A stretch of 64,000 nucleotides of DNA from Gallionella sp. (GCA_028689145.1 JAQTWT010000006.1:1-64000), one strand, 5' to 3'; numbered from the stretch's first letter, positions 1 to 10,723 are shown. Numbers and translations: made by a program. Notes: generated by a model not told the origin, from the letters alone.

Positions 1-2
1 AG

Positions 3-44
3 GAAGAGGATGAACGGTACGACCAGATGAGACTAGGGCTGTAG
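3..44 (+). CDS. C-terminal tail of a truncated gene (left window edge)
   Basis: An open frame enters from the left edge and ends at TAG (42-44), giving the last 13 residues EEDERYDQMRLGL. The stop lies at the foot of the first of three hairpins, which fits the end of a real gene. Too little is present to name a family, and chance reading is possible. Confidence 0.35.
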   Translation, partial: EEDERYDQMRLGL

Positions 45-118
45 CCGCCTTGGGCGGCTCACGGTTTAATGGCCCCTTTGAGGGGCTCACCCAATAAGCC
101 TCCGGCTTTGCCGGAGGT
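43..118. repeat. Three consecutive GC-rich hairpins
   Basis: Three short perfect stems follow each other: AGCCGCC/GGCGGCT (43-59), GCCCC/GGGGC (72-86) and CCTCCGGC/GCCGGAGG (99-117). The first two are each followed by CTCAC. There is only a weak T-run afterwards. They could act as a terminator cluster for the gene ending at 44, or be the structured end of a mobile element or a small RNA. Confidence 0.5.
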
Positions 119-451
119 CATTTAACTCGCCAGCTTTGCCAAGCCATGACACATGGCCGGATTATGCTACGCAACCGTCAAGAAGTCAGCTGAACTTACG
201 TGATCGGCTCGATCCGTTAAAAAATAACCCTACTCAATTTCTATATAACGTCATGCTTGATCTGGGCTATGATTGAACCGGTATTTTTGAATATCAGGCA
301 TCTGAAAAATACTACTCTGCGACAGGTGTCTATTGGGCATTCGTTTTTTATCGGGAGGCTCTCTGGACGATATAGATGGCAAAGTAATGGAAATTTTTCC
401 AACGTTGTGCGGGAAGCATGGCTGCACCATAAACAGGCTGTATAGGCTGCA
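119..451. other. AT-rich intergenic region, no supported gene
   Basis: This stretch is clearly more AT-rich than its surroundings. It contains only short open frames (for example 257-445) without family resemblance or a convincing ribosome-binding site. It presumably carries the promoter of the sensor gene that starts at 452; I could not pick out a clear -35/-10 pair. Confidence 0.4.
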
Positions 452-3400
452 ATGAAATCGTATTTCACAATCCGCTCGCAGTTGTTGGCACTTGTCGCGG
501 CGATCGCGCTGCCGATGATCGCTATGCTGGTGCATTCGATCTACGACAACGCGCAGCAGCGCATCGTCGAGGCTAAATCCACCGCGCATATGCTCGCCGT
601 GGTCGCCTCTTCCGATGTAGATCGCGTGCTGATCGCCAACCGTGATTTTCTGGTGCAGATGTCGAAGCGGATGCTGATCCGCAAGATGGATGTGCAACAC
701 TGCGATCAGGTATTGTGGGATTTTCGCGAGTTGTTCCCGAAATCCGCGAACATGACGGTGATCGACATGCACGGAACGGCGATCTGTTCCGCGGTGCCGC
801 AGCCGGGCGGCAAGCCGGTATCGGTCGCCAATGCCCCTTGGTTCAAAAAGTCGCTTGCCGGGGACGGTTTCGTGGTGAGCGATCCTTTCTTCGGCCCCAT
901 CACCGGCAGATGGGTGACGGTGCTGACCTACCCGATCCGCGATGAGCGGGGCAACAAGATCGGTTTTCTCGGTCTGCCGCTCGATCTGGCATTGTACGAA
1001 CCAAACCTTTCCAATGCGCCGCTGATGCCGGGCACAACCGTGGGTATCATCACCGCGGACGGCACATTCCTGTGGCGCAATCTTGATACCGAAAAATGGG
1101 TGGGAAAAAATCTCAAAGATAACCGGACCATGCAAAATCTGATGGCCGGAATGGAAGGTGAAATGGAGGGGATCGACGGTGTTCCCCGCTTCTATGATGT
1201 GCACCCGGTAAAGGGCGCGAAGTGGTACGCGTATATCGGTATCCCTACCAGCGTCGTCCATTCGCAACTGCGTGTCACGCTGATCAGAAATGCATTGCTG
1301 GGCTTGTTCAGTCTGGCGATCATTCTGGGTGTGGCATGGTGGATCGCGCGCAGGATATCCCGCCCGATTGGTGCGCTTGCATTGGCTTCCCGTGCGGTTC
1401 GGAAGGGTTATCAGGAGGTCAGGGCAGAGCTGGATGGGCCACCGGAAATTATCGAAGTGGCGCAGGAATTTAACGAAATGCTTAATGTCCGCTTGCAATC
1501 TGAAGCGGCGCTGCGCAGCAGCGAAGCCAATCTGTCCGAAGCGCTCAAGATCGCCCGTATGGGTCACTGGGAATATGAGGTGGCCGGCGACGAGTTCATC
1601 TTCAACGATCAATATTATTCGTTGCATCACACCAGCGCCGGGCAGATGGGCGGTTACCGTATGCGTTCGGCAGAGTTTGCCAAGCGGCTGATGCACCCGG
1701 ACGATGCGCATCTGATCGGTGAACATATCGGTCTGGCATTAAAGGCGAACGATCCGAATTTTTACGCGCAGGTCGAAGCGCGGATAGTCTGCACCGACGG
1801 CGAAATCCGCTGGGTGCTGGCGCGCTTCAAGATCGAAAAAGACGCGCAAGGTGTCACTACCCGGCTGGTCGGTGCCAATCAGGATATCACCGAACGCAAA
1901 CTTGCCGAACAGACCCAGAAGCGGCTGAATCGCGCGCTCAAGTTGTTGAGCGATTGCAATATGGCGCTGGTGCATGCTGTGGAAGAACACAGCCTGCTGT
2001 CCGAGATCTGCCGGCTGGTGGTCGAGCGGGGCGACTACATGATGGCCTGGGTGGGCTTTGCCGAGCATGATGCGGAGAAGTCGGTGCGTCCCGTTGCGCA
2101 GTATGGCGATGAGCGGAATTATCTGGCCAATGTGGATATATGCTGGGCCGATACCGAGCATGGCCGGGGGCCGACGGGCACCGCAATCAGAACGGGGATG
2201 ACGGATGTCAATCAGGATTACCTGACCAATCCGCGCATGGCGCCGTGGCGGGATGCCGCGCTGGCGCACGGTTATCACTCCAGCATTGCATTGCCGTTGT
2301 CCAATAAGAAATATGTATTGGGTGCCCTTACAATTTATTCTGCCGATCCCGATGCGTTCGGCGAGGAAGAAGTCAGGTTGCTGGAAGAGTTGGCCAACGA
2401 TCTGGCGTATGGTATCGGCACGTTGCGTACCCGGGCCGAGCATGCAGCCGCAGAGAAACAGCTGGAGTTTCTCGCGCATCACGACATCCTGACCGGCTTG
2501 CCCAACCGCCTGCTGTTGCGCGACCGTTTCGATCAGGCGGCAGCACAGGCGGATCGCGATCATTCCGGTGTCGCGCTACTGTTCCTCGATCTGGATAACT
2601 TCAAACAGGTCAACGACACGCTCGGCCACAATTACGGCGACCAGTTGCTGGTGCGCGTGGTGGAACGTCTGCACGGCTGTCTGCGCGAGGCCGATACCAT
2701 CAGCCGACAGGGCGGCGACGAGTTCATCGTGTTGCTGCCCCATGTACGCGATCTGGCTGTCATCGGCGGCATCGCCAATAGCATTATCGAGGCTTTTGCC
2801 GAACCGTTCGAGATCGAGAGTTATTCGATCAATACCACTTTCAGTATCGGGGCCAGCCTGTATCCGGACGATGGCAGGGAATTCGACATGCTGCTCAGGA
2901 ATGCGGATACCGCGCTTTATCAGGCCAAGGATAGCGGTCGCGACACCTACCGCTTCTTCTCCGAAAAGATGAATATCGACGCGCAGGAGCAGTTGCATCT
3001 GCAGGGGCAATTGCGCAATGCGCTCAAGAATCAGGAATTCAGGTTGCACTACCAGCCGCAGATCGACATCGGCAGCGGCCGGATCATCGGTGCGGAAGCG
3101 CTGGTGCGCTGGCAGCATCCGGAGCTGGGAATGATCCCGCCGGGCAAGTTCATCCCGCTGGCGGAGCGCACCGGCCTGATCGTTCAGATAGGCGAATGGG
3201 TGCTCAACGAAGCCTGCCGGCAAGCGCAGCTTTGGCGCGCAAACGGCCAGCCGCTGGTGATGGCAGTCAACCTGTCCGCATTGCAATTCAAGCGCGGCAA
3301 CCTGATTGAAACCGTGGCCGACGCGCTCAAGCAATCCGGTCTGCCCGCCGACCAGTTGGAGCTGGAGTTGACGGAATCCATCCTGTTGCAGGATGTCGAT

Positions 3401-3757
3401 GTCGCGATCAGTACCTTGCACAGCCTGACAGAGATGGGCGTGAAGCTCTCCATCGACGACTTCGGCACGGGTTATTCCAGCCTCTCCTATCTGAAGCGGC
3501 TGGCCGTGAACAAGCTAAAAATCGACCAATCCTTCGTGCGCGATATGACCGGAGATCCGGATTCCGCGGCCATCGTCAAAGCGATCATCCAGCTGGGGCA
3601 TACCCTGCAACTGACGGTCATCGCCGAGGGCGTGGAAACCGATACCCAGCTGGCTTTCCTGCGCAACTACGGCTGCGATGAAGTACAGGGGTATTTTTAT
3701 AGCCGCCCGGTTCCTGCGGCCGAGTTCGTTAAATTGCTTGAAAAAGCGGCGACCTGA
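452..3757 (+). CDS. Membrane-bound Cache-HAMP-PAS-GAF-GGDEF-EAL protein (c-di-GMP turnover)
   Basis: This 1101-residue inner-membrane sensor should make and/or degrade cyclic di-GMP. In order it shows a transmembrane helix (about 10-27), a periplasmic Cache-type sensor region (about 35-275), a second helix (about 282-300), HAMP, a PAS/PAC segment (about 355-485), a GAF-like region, GGDEF and EAL. The GGDEF motif is intact (754-758). The EAL domain has EAL at 882-884 plus [21 protein letters not shown] and EGVE, so both activities look possible; EAL proteins often dominate in such hybrids. The start ATG has only a weak AGG upstream. A porin gene begins 1 bp after its stop, suggesting one transcript and a shared substrate. 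The domain calls are firm, the signal sensed is unknown. Confidence 0.93.
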   Translation: MKSYFTIRSQLLALVAAIALPMIAMLVHSIYDNAQQRIVEAKSTAHMLAVVASSDVDRVLIANRDFLVQMSKRMLIRKMDVQHCDQVLWDFRELFPKSANMTVIDMHGTAICSAVPQPGGKPVSVANAPWFKKSLAGDGFVVSDPFFGPITGRWVTVLTYPIRDERGNKIGFLGLPLDLALYEPNLSNAPLMPGTTVGIITADGTFLWRNLDTEKWVGKNLKDNRTMQNLMAGMEGEMEGIDGVPRFYDVHPVKGAKWYAYIGIPTSVVHSQLRVTLIRNALLGLFSLAIILGVAWWIARRISRPIGALALASRAVRKGYQEVRAELDGPPEIIEVAQEFNEMLNVRLQSEAALRSSEANLSEALKIARMGHWEYEVAGDEFIFNDQYYSLHHTSAGQMGGYRMRSAEFAKRLMHPDDAHLIGEHIGLALKANDPNFYAQVEARIVCTDGEIRWVLARFKIEKDAQGVTTRLVGANQDITERKLAEQTQKRLNRALKLLSDCNMALVHAVEEHSLLSEICRLVVERGDYMMAWVGFAEHDAEKSVRPVAQYGDERNYLANVDICWADTEHGRGPTGTAIRTGMTDVNQDYLTNPRMAPWRDAALAHGYHSSIALPLSNKKYVLGALTIYSADPDAFGEEEVRLLEELANDLAYGIGTLRTRAEHAAAEKQLEFLAHHDILTGLPNRLLLRDRFDQAAAQADRDHSGVALLFLDLDNFKQVNDTLGHNYGDQLLVRVVERLHGCLREADTISRQGGDEFIVLLPHVRDLAVIGGIANSIIEAFAEPFEIESYSINTTFSIGASLYPDDGREFDMLLRNADTALYQAKDSGRDTYRFFSEKMNIDAQEQLHLQGQLRNALKNQEFRLHYQPQIDIGSGRIIGAEALVRWQHPELGMIPPGKFIPLAERTGLIVQIGEWVLNEACRQAQLWRANGQPLVMAVNLSALQFKRGNLIETVADALKQSGLPADQLELELTESILLQDVDVAISTLHSLTEMGVKLSIDDFGTGYSSLSYLKRLAVNKLKIDQSFVRDMTGDPDSAAIVKAIIQLGHTLQLTVIAEGVETDTQLAFLRNYGCDEVQGYFYSRPVPAAEFVKLLEKAAT

Positions 3758-3758
3758 C

Positions 3759-5045
3759 ATGAAGGCTAAACTCGGTGCGGTGTTGTTGGCAATTTGCTGT
3801 TGCCCGGCCCAAGCTTCCAATTGGCTTGGGTTGCAGGGCAACGAGGCACCCGATGCGCCGATGTTCAGGGTGTTCGGTTTCGTCCAGCCTACCTACACCT
3901 ACATTGATGCCAAACCGATATCCGGCCTGCAGGGAGCATCCGCCGCTCATAACGGCAAATACACCGCGCTCAACCTTAACTGGCCGAATCTGGAACATCC
4001 GCACCAGTTCCAGATACTGCGTGCCGGGCTGGGCGCACGCGGCAAGCTCAGCGACGAGATCAATTATTTTCTCGCGCTCGATGCCGGACAGAACGGCACC
4101 ACCTATTACCACGACGTGATGCTGACCGACGCATCGCTGACCTTCAACTTCATTCCCAGTGCGCGCATCCGTGCCGGACTGTTCAAGTTGCCGACCGGCG
4201 AAGAGGCAATGCAGGCGGTCAACACTTCATCGCCCTATATATATAACTCCAACGCGGTGCTCTATATGCTGGTGGGTTTGCCGGTGCAGTCCAACGGGGC
4301 GGTCAGCGCCACCAGTGTTTCCAGCGCGAATCTATCCAGCGGATTTTCCGGTTACCGGGATTGGGGAGTGCAGGTCTATGACTGGTTCAACCGGGGACAG
4401 TGGGAATACTCCTATGCCGCGATGGTTTCCAACGGCGACGCGATCAACCATCCCCGCGACAGCGATAGCCGCAAGGATCTGACCCTGCGCTTTCAGGCAT
4501 CCTATCTGCTCGGCGGTAAGGGACCCAACCGCGAAGATGTCAGCGCTTTCGTGTGGCGGCAGAAGGGCGCGCGATTGTTCGGTACGCAGCATTACGGGAT
4601 GGTGCGCGAAGGTGCGGGGCTCAAATATTTGCAGGGAAAATACCATGCCTCGGCGGAATATTTGCGCGCCGACGGCATGATGGTCGGCGGACAGACCCCG
4701 CCGTTTGTTGGACAGCCGTTCGCGGTGGGCGTAAACGAAAAAGCCAGTGGCTGGTATGTGGAGGGCGGCTGGCGTTTCATGCCGCAATGGGAAGTTGATC
4801 TGCGTTACGACTATCTGGATTTCCTGACGCAAAATCTGGCCAATGAACGCGAGTTCGATACCGTCACGCTGGGTGTCCAATACTTCGTTACGCCGGCTAT
4901 CCGCACCATCGTTAATTACGAATGGCGCAGTATGAAAGTTACCAACCCCGCCGCGAGTCCAGCCGGAGCATTGCGCAACAACGCGCAAACCATCGCCGGA
5001 AATCTGGGCGACCGCGCCAGCGTGCAACTGACTTGGTCGTTTTAG
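3759..5045 (+). CDS. Outer-membrane porin-like protein
   Basis: The 428-residue product starts with a signal peptide (MKAKLGAVLLAICCCPAQAS). It is rich in alternating aromatic beta-strand sequence and ends in Phe after a strand (SVQLTWSF), as expected of a beta-barrel recognised by the BAM complex. The general look is that of porin/phosphate-selective-porin-like proteins, but the substrate cannot be read from the sequence. I chose the ATG 1 bp after the upstream stop because the signal peptide begins there; an in-frame ATG at 3678 would bury it. Tight coupling to the c-di-GMP sensor gene suggests co-expression. Confidence 0.75.
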   Translation: MKAKLGAVLLAICCCPAQASNWLGLQGNEAPDAPMFRVFGFVQPTYTYIDAKPISGLQGASAAHNGKYTALNLNWPNLEHPHQFQILRAGLGARGKLSDEINYFLALDAGQNGTTYYHDVMLTDASLTFNFIPSARIRAGLFKLPTGEEAMQAVNTSSPYIYNSNAVLYMLVGLPVQSNGAVSATSVSSANLSSGFSGYRDWGVQVYDWFNRGQWEYSYAAMVSNGDAINHPRDSDSRKDLTLRFQASYLLGGKGPNREDVSAFVWRQKGARLFGTQHYGMVREGAGLKYLQGKYHASAEYLRADGMMVGGQTPPFVGQPFAVGVNEKASGWYVEGGWRFMPQWEVDLRYDYLDFLTQNLANEREFDTVTLGVQYFVTPAIRTIVNYEWRSMKVTNPAASPAGALRNNAQTIAGNLGDRASVQLTWSF

Positions 5046-5079
5046 TTGGGTGCATTTGAAAGTGCTGGTAATGCTATAG

Positions 5080-5137
5080 GTAGCGTGCGCTGTGCGCACG
5101 ATTTTGGTTGTGTTGTCGTGCGCACAGCGCACGCTAC
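5080..5137. repeat. REP/BIME-like inverted pair, family A copy 1
   Basis: GTAG is followed directly by the hairpin CGTGCGC-tg-TGCGCACG, then a short spacer and the mirror-image hairpin ending in CTAC. Near-identical copies lie at 38954 and 52401. The GTAG-plus-hairpin layout matches REP sequences recognised by RAYT enzymes. It lies downstream of the porin gene and could also slow or end transcription. Confidence 0.8.
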
Positions 5138-5182
5138 GCGCTGATAACCGCTATTTTCTAAACCTTCAAACTAAAAGCCCGT

Positions 5183-5306
5183 CCGCAGATTACACAGATT
5201 AACGCAGATTTTAATGCGCTGGTCAGCGAGGGCGGACGTACTTAAAGGATAGGGTATTTGCATGATGGTCTGTTTCTTAATCTGCGTGAATCTGCGTAAT
5301 CTGCGG
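5183..5306. repeat. Inverted repeat of 'ATCTGCG' units
   Basis: CCGCAGATTAC at the left end is mirrored by GTAATCTGCGG at the right end, with further CAGATT/AATCTG units inside. The whole is an imperfect 124-bp palindrome between the porin and YebC-type genes. It lacks the GTAG foot of the other families. No coding potential was seen. Confidence 0.65.
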
Positions 5307-5415
5307 AAAAATGTTTTACAGGTTTAAGATTGATCCCTTACCGCACTTGAGGCAAGATGCGTGCGGGCTTCGTGCCCAACAGACTTTGTCATAACCAACC
5401 AACAAGAGAACCGAT

Positions 5416-6117
5416 ATGGGCGCACAGTGGAAAGCCAGACACAAAGAAGTCGCAGCGAATGCCAAGGGTAAGATTTTCGGCAAACTATCCAAGGAAATCA
5501 TGGTCGCCGCGCGCGGCGGTGCCGATCCGAGCGCCAACTCGCGTCTGCGCTTGGTGGTAGAACAGGCCAAAAAAGTTTCCATGCCTAAAGAAACGCTGGA
5601 GCGCGCCATCAAGAAAGGCGCGGGTCTGCTCGAAGGCGGGGCGAGTCTGGAACGGCTGATCTACGAGGGTTTCGCGCCGCATAAAGTGCCGGTGATCGTC
5701 GAGTGCCTCACCGATAACGTCAACCGCACCTATCCAAACATCCGCGTGTTATTTCGCAAGGGTCAGCTGGGTGCATCGGGTTCCGTTTCGTGGGACTTCG
5801 ACCATGTCGGCATGATCGAAGCGATGCCGAATTCCAAAGATGCGGATGCGGAACTCGCCGCCATCGAAGCGGGCGCGCAAGACTTTGAACCCGCCGACGA
5901 AGGCGCGACGCTGTTTATCACCGATGCCACCGATCTTGATGCGGTGTGCCGCGCGTTGCCCGAGCACGGTTTCACTGTAGCCTCCGCGCAACTGGGCTAC
6001 CGCCCGAAAAATCCGGTCACGCTGGGCGATGCCGAGCGCGAGGAGGTCGAAGCGTTTCTGGAAGCGGTCGATGCGGACGACGACGTGCAAAATGTTTATG
6101 TGGGGCTGGCGGGGTAG
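5416..6117 (+). CDS. YebC/PmpR (TACO1) family protein, YeeN-like branch
   Basis: The 233-residue protein begins [19 protein letters not shown] and carries the family's [31 protein letters not shown] and [13 protein letters not shown] segments over full length. Family members are described as DNA-binding regulators or, more recently, as helpers of translation at difficult sequences. The [11 protein letters not shown] start resembles the shorter YeeN paralogue rather than the ruvC-linked YebC, which fits the absence of ruvABC here. It stands alone between a repeat region and an oppositely oriented gene. Family assignment is firm, function in this organism is not. Confidence 0.9.
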   Translation: MGAQWKARHKEVAANAKGKIFGKLSKEIMVAARGGADPSANSRLRLVVEQAKKVSMPKETLERAIKKGAGLLEGGASLERLIYEGFAPHKVPVIVECLTDNVNRTYPNIRVLFRKGQLGASGSVSWDFDHVGMIEAMPNSKDADAELAAIEAGAQDFEPADEGATLFITDATDLDAVCRALPEHGFTVASAQLGYRPKNPVTLGDAEREEVEAFLEAVDADDDVQNVYVGLAG

Positions 6118-6318
6118 GCTGAAATAATTCGTTCCGCGGTATTCTATTCGAGCGCAATATTTCCCCCTGAATTGCCTATGTTGATCTATCGAATGGCTAA
6201 TGGCGCGTCGAAAACAGTTTGGTTTTTATGTTTTCAATTTCATCACCGATGCGCAATAAAACCCAACGGACATCATACGATTAACCGGAATAATATCCTG
6301 GCGGGAGAATAAGTTTGC

Positions 6319-9300
6319 TCAGGGTTTAGTCACCGTGAAAGACCCCTGTCCCCCGGAGCTTCTTACAAAAGTTGCTGTTAACGTATTGCCGTTCAGCGTT
6401 GCCGTCCCGGTAAATATCATCCCGGCAAGATCGAAAGACAGGTTCAAGTTTGTTCCGGTTATCGTGCCGGAGGCAGAGCCGGTGCCTGACTGCGTGTATT
6501 GCACTGCGCATCCGATATCCCAGCGCCATTGGATACCCGCACCACTGGTGCTTCCCGAAAAAGAACTGCCCGTCTGTGTCAGCGTCATGGAAAACGTGCC
6601 GCCATCACTGTACTGGCATCCGTTTGGCCCCGGCCCTGACCATGCCCAAGTACCTGTCCATGTCCCTGTTAGAGGTTGATTTGAATTTACGGTTACGGTA
6701 ACCGGCTGACAATTTTGATTGGCAATCGTATCGACTACGCACAAATTGAAGGTATAGGTACCGGTCTGGGTTGGTGTACCGATGATATTTCCGGTAAACA
6801 CGTCGATGTTGGTATTCAACGGTCGCAAGCCGTACATAAAGGAATCTTGTTGGAAGTGATAAGGGGCAGTCCCGCCGGTTACATTGGCCACAAGCGGCGC
6901 ATCGCATGCCTGATTGACGGTGCAGGTGGCGTTGATCGTGGTTAGTAGTATCCCCACGCCCGTTCCGTTCAGGTTGACGATTAACGGGCTGTTTGCGGCA
7001 TTGCTGGTGATGGTTAACGTGCCGGCTCTGGCCCCGGAAGCTATCGGCGTAAAAATGACGCTGATAGTGCAACTTGAGGCAACATTCAGAAAGGTGCCGC
7101 AGTTGGTGCTATAGGTGTAATCGCCGTTTGCCACAATGTTAAGGTTGAGCGCGCTGCTGCCGGTGTTGGTTAATGTCAGCGGATTGCTTAAGGTTAGCGG
7201 ATAAGGTGCACTGGATAAGCCTACATTTTGCAGGGGGAAGGTCAGTGTTGCCGGGGTGATCGACAGCACGGGGGGCACAAACCCGGTTCCGCTCAGGCTG
7301 ATTGCCGTGGGGCTGGTTGCCGCATTGCTGGTGATGGTCAAGGTGCCGGTTCTTGCGCCGGATGCCGCCGGGGTAAAGGTCACGCTGATGGTGCAGTTTG
7401 CGCCTGCCGCCAGGGTGGCGCCGCAGGTGGTGGTTCTGGCATAGTCGCCGCCCACCGCAATACTGCTGATGTTGAGTGTGCCGTTACCGGTGTTGCTTAA
7501 TGTCACTGTCTGAGCCGCACTGGTCGTACCAAGGTTTTGCGAGGCAAAGGTGAGCGATGCCGGGTTGACCGACACTGCGGGAATATTTTTTGTGAAGGAG
7601 CCGGTCGATGCGGCAGTTCCGACGGCTGTCTGAACCGAGACCGGGCCGGTTGTGGCACCGCTTGGTACGGTGACCGTAATGGTCGTGGCTGTTGCAGCCA
7701 TTACAACCGCCTGCGTTCCGTTGAATTTAACCGTATTGTTACTCGGCGTAGTGTCGAAGTTTGCCCCTATAACGGTGATCGTCTCTCCCGTGGAACCCGA
7801 GGCAGGAACCATGCCGGTTACGGTCGGCGGCGGCATCATTTTTATGATGCGATGGTTCTGTGTTACATACAGACTGTTGCCGTCAGTGGTAATGCCGATA
7901 GGTTGCTGCAGGGTGGTATTAACGGATAAAAAGCTCATGGTGCTCACCGATCCGCTGGCAATCGCGATCTTGCGGATTTTGTGATTGTCGGTATCTGCCA
8001 CATACAGGTTGGTGCCGTCAGCGGTGATGCCGTAAGGAGCATTGAACAGTGCCGCCGTGCCAATGCCATCGGTCGCCCCGATCGTCCCCGAGCCGGCCAG
8101 CGTGGTGACTTCACCGCTGGCAATCACTATCTTGCGGATTTTGTGATTGTAAGTATCCGCCACGTACAGGTTGGTGCCAGTCGTAGTGATGCCGTAAGGA
8201 GTATTGAACGATGCCCCTGTGCCAATTCCATCTGCCGCCCCGACTGTTCCCGAACCGGCCAGCGTAGTGACAGCGCCGCTGGCAATCACTATTTTGCGGA
8301 TTATGTGGTTATAAGTATCCGCCACATACAAATTGTTATTGTCGGTGGTGATGCCGTAAGGAGCATTGAATAACGCCTCCGTACCCGTGCCATCGGTTGC
8401 CCCGATGCTTCCCGAACCGGCCAGCGTAGTGACTTCGCCGCTGGCAATCGCGATCTTGCGGATTTTATTGTTTTCTCCATCGGCCACATACAGGCTGCTG
8501 CCATCGGTAGTGATGCCAAACGGCAATCTGAACGATGCGGATGTGCCCGTGCCGTCCACTGCACCGCCTTCAATTTGCCCTGCCATGGTAGTCACGGCAG
8601 CGCTTGCGGTTACGACCTCACGAATTTTATGGTTGTTAAAATCGGCGACATACAGCTTGGTGCCGTCGGTGGTAATGCCAAATGGCGAGCTGAACAATGC
8701 AGCGCTGCCGGAACCGTCAGCCGCCCCCGCTGTGGCTGATCCAGCCAGGGTGGTCATATTGGGGATATAGACCAATTCATTGCCTTGTATCGCTCCCCCC
8801 ATCAGCCCGGTAATAAGTTTCAGGTTGCTGACTTGACCTCCCGATACTTCGGCAAACGCCCCTCCGGGTTGCGCAAGATACGATTGCACTTCGAGAATCG
8901 TGTTACCGGTGAGGCGAATTCGTGGCCGGGTGCCCGATGCGACCTGGGCGCCAAGCGCTGCTTCAACCTGGGCGGATGACACGACCTGAGCGCCGCCGGG
9001 TGGCAGGGATGCGATCAAAGTCCCGCTATTTACAGCGATTCCGCTGGTGCCGTCAATAAGCGCCACACCGACCGGTGTGGCAGTCGGGCCCGTGTTGATT
9101 ACACGCAAATAGCTGATATAGCCGGAACCGGCATCGACTGCCGGAATATAGGTGCGGATATCGACCGAGGTGCCGCTGGCCGCATTGGACATTTCGTTAA
9201 GTGCGCCTCCCGGTTGCAGCAAAAAGGATTGCACGGCAAGCATCACCGGGGCGCTGATGCGAATTCTGGGGCGGGCACTGGCCGAAATATTGATACCCAG

Positions 9301-10278
9301 CGCCGCTTCCACCTGCGATGACGAAAGGCTGGTTGCGGCTGCGGCGGGCAGCGATGAAATGAGAACCGCAGAGGAGCCGACGATGCCGGTCATGTCATCG
9401 ATTAGCGCTGCGGTCACCTGTGCTGCAATTGTTCCGTCATTAATTACCCTGATGAAAGTCGTATAGCCAGTCAGTGCAGCCGGCACATAGTTGCGCACAT
9501 CAACGGTGCTGCCCGACTGGCCGGATGAGTGATTGGTGAAAGAGCTGTCCGGCTGGAGCAAATATGTCTGTACCTCCAACTGCGAGTTGGTACCCGTAAC
9601 TTTGATTCTGGAGCGCTCGTCCACTGCGATGGGAGCACCCAGTGCGGCCTCGATTTCGGTCGCCGAGTAGGAAATGGCCGCGCCGGCGGGTAGCGAAGCG
9701 TTCAAGGTTCCGTCTGCTCCCGTCAGCCCCGTGGCCGGATCGACTCTGGCCACGGTAACCGGTGTGGCGGCCGTCCCGCTGTTGACGATGCGCAGGTAAC
9801 TCAAATAGCCTGCCGTTGCCATTGCGGCGGGTACGTAGTTGCGGATAATTACGGCGGATGCACTGCCCAGTGCGTCCGATATTTCAGTAACAGATCCGCC
9901 CGGTTGTGCCAGATACGATTGGGATTCTATTGCCGTGTTGGCGGTAATACGGATACGGGGGCGATCGATGGCCGACAGGGTGATTCCCATGGCAGCCTCT
10001 ACCTGTTCCGCCGTGTAGGTGACTGCGGCGTTAGCCGGCAGAGATGCCGTGAGCGTGCCGGTAGCCCAGGCCAGACCGGATAACCCGTCGATAGCGGTCA
10101 CCGTGACCGGGGTCGCAACGCTGCCCTTGTTGATTATTCGCAAGTAGCTGACATAGCCGCTGCTGGCCGATGCCGCTGGAACATAAATGCGTATCTCAAT
10201 TTGCTCGGTTGCAATTGAGCTGGATGTCTGGAAAAACAAGCCAAATATGACGAAAAAGAAAACGGTGAGTGAACGCAT
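6319..10278 (-). CDS. Large secreted repeat protein: four N-terminal repeats, NHL propeller, IPT/TIG, ASPM-type Ig-like domains
   Basis: The 1319-residue product has a signal peptide (residues 1-23). Four repeats of about 110-115 residues follow (about 27-490), each with YVPAA, GYxSYLRIxNxG, ASLP, VEAALG, RPRIRI and QSYLAQPGG-type motifs. Six NHL blades come next (about 505-815), with recurring GITTDGxxLYVAD and NHKIRKI. Then come an IPT/TIG domain (about 825-910), two choice-of-anchor-D-like Ig domains (SLTFxxQNxG, GTLTITSNA), a putative Ig domain and a Gly/Thr/Ser-rich C-terminus. There is no clear membrane anchor or sortase signal. AAGGTG precedes the ATG. It is probably an extracellular or surface protein for binding or adhesion. 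The N-terminal repeats are not a family I can name. It is transcribed alone. Confidence 0.85.
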   Translation of the reverse strand: MRSLTVFFFVIFGLFFQTSSSIATEQIEIRIYVPAASASSGYVSYLRIINKGSVATPVTVTAIDGLSGLAWATGTLTASLPANAAVTYTAEQVEAAMGITLSAIDRPRIRITANTAIESQSYLAQPGGSVTEISDALGSASAVIIRNYVPAAMATAGYLSYLRIVNSGTAATPVTVARVDPATGLTGADGTLNASLPAGAAISYSATEIEAALGAPIAVDERSRIKVTGTNSQLEVQTYLLQPDSSFTNHSSGQSGSTVDVRNYVPAALTGYTTFIRVINDGTIAAQVTAALIDDMTGIVGSSAVLISSLPAAAATSLSSSQVEAALGINISASARPRIRISAPVMLAVQSFLLQPGGALNEMSNAASGTSVDIRTYIPAVDAGSGYISYLRVINTGPTATPVGVALIDGTSGIAVNSGTLIASLPPGGAQVVSSAQVEAALGAQVASGTRPRIRLTGNTILEVQSYLAQPGGAFAEVSGGQVSNLKLITGLMGGAIQGNELVYIPNMTTLAGSATAGAADGSGSAALFSSPFGITTDGTKLYVADFNNHKIREVVTASAAVTTMAGQIEGGAVDGTGTSASFRLPFGITTDGSSLYVADGENNKIRKIAIASGEVTTLAGSGSIGATDGTGTEALFNAPYGITTDNNNLYVADTYNHIIRKIVIASGAVTTLAGSGTVGAADGIGTGASFNTPYGITTTGTNLYVADTYNHKIRKIVIASGEVTTLAGSGTIGATDGIGTAALFNAPYGITADGTNLYVADTDNHKIRKIAIASGSVSTMSFLSVNTTLQQPIGITTDGNSLYVTQNHRIIKMMPPPTVTGMVPASGSTGETITVIGANFDTTPSNNTVKFNGTQAVVMAATATTITVTVPSGATTGPVSVQTAVGTAASTGSFTKNIPAVSVNPASLTFASQNLGTTSAAQTVTLSNTGNGTLNISSIAVGGDYARTTTCGATLAAGANCTISVTFTPAASGARTGTLTITSNAATSPTAISLSGTGFVPPVLSITPATLTFPLQNVGLSSAPYPLTLSNPLTLTNTGSSALNLNIVANGDYTYSTNCGTFLNVASSCTISVIFTPIASGARAGTLTITSNAANSPLIVNLNGTGVGILLTTINATCTVNQACDAPLVANVTGGTAPYHFQQDSFMYGLRPLNTNIDVFTGNIIGTPTQTGTYTFNLCVVDTIANQNCQPVTVTVNSNQPLTGTWTGTWAWSGPGPNGCQYSDGGTFSMTLTQTGSSFSGSTSGAGIQWRWDIGCAVQYTQSGTGSASGTITGTNLNLSFDLAGMIFTGTATLNGNTLTATFVRSSGGQGSFTVTKP

Positions 10279-10723
10279 GGCAGCACCTTTTCAATAGGTT
10301 ATTTGGTTCTATGCTTTGTAGTTACTCTCCCATTTAATGGGTGAATTGAGAGGTCGTTAAGAAATAATACTGACTAAATACAAGCTTGGGAAAGCCAGTG
10401 TTTGATTACAACGACATCACCGGTGTGCCTTTAGATTCTGCTTTAATTGCCTCTGCTCAGACTATAGGCTTTTCTAAAATAAAAAGCGACCCATCAGAAA
10501 ATTGACGCACTTCGCCCGACCACGTATATTTCGATGTTATGAAAATGCAACCTTTCGCCTGTTCCGCATCAACCATCGCCAAGCGACTGTGGCTAGCCCC
10601 GCTAGCCCACTGCCGCAGCGCGCTCCTGTTTTAATCTTTCGTTTTTTAACCGGGCAACTGCGGGTCTGACCGCGTTGCTCCAGCCGATGACCCGCACTCG
10701 CCACACTCCGGGGTCTTAACATC
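10279..10723. other. 445-bp divergent intergenic region
   Basis: This gap separates the divergently transcribed repeat-protein and EamA genes and must hold promoters for both. It is AT-rich next to the repeat-protein gene and GC-rich next to the exporter gene. Only short frames occur (a 31-codon frame from about 10538 and a minus-strand frame 10537-10725), neither with family resemblance. No repeat element was recognised. Confidence 0.45.

Noticed and set aside
257-445. 62-codon plus-strand frame before the sensor gene
   Set aside because: AT-rich, TTG start without ribosome-binding site and no resemblance to a family.
251-1726. Long minus-strand open frame opposite the c-di-GMP sensor gene (491 codons)
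   Set aside because: It lies entirely antisense to a gene with clear domains and has no recognisable motif; long antisense frames are expected in GC-rich coding DNA.
7860-8770. Regularly repeated DNA that could be mistaken for a CRISPR array or tandem repeat locus
   Set aside because: The period (about 165 bp) is that of NHL blades in an intact reading frame; repeats are diverged and have no spacer structure.
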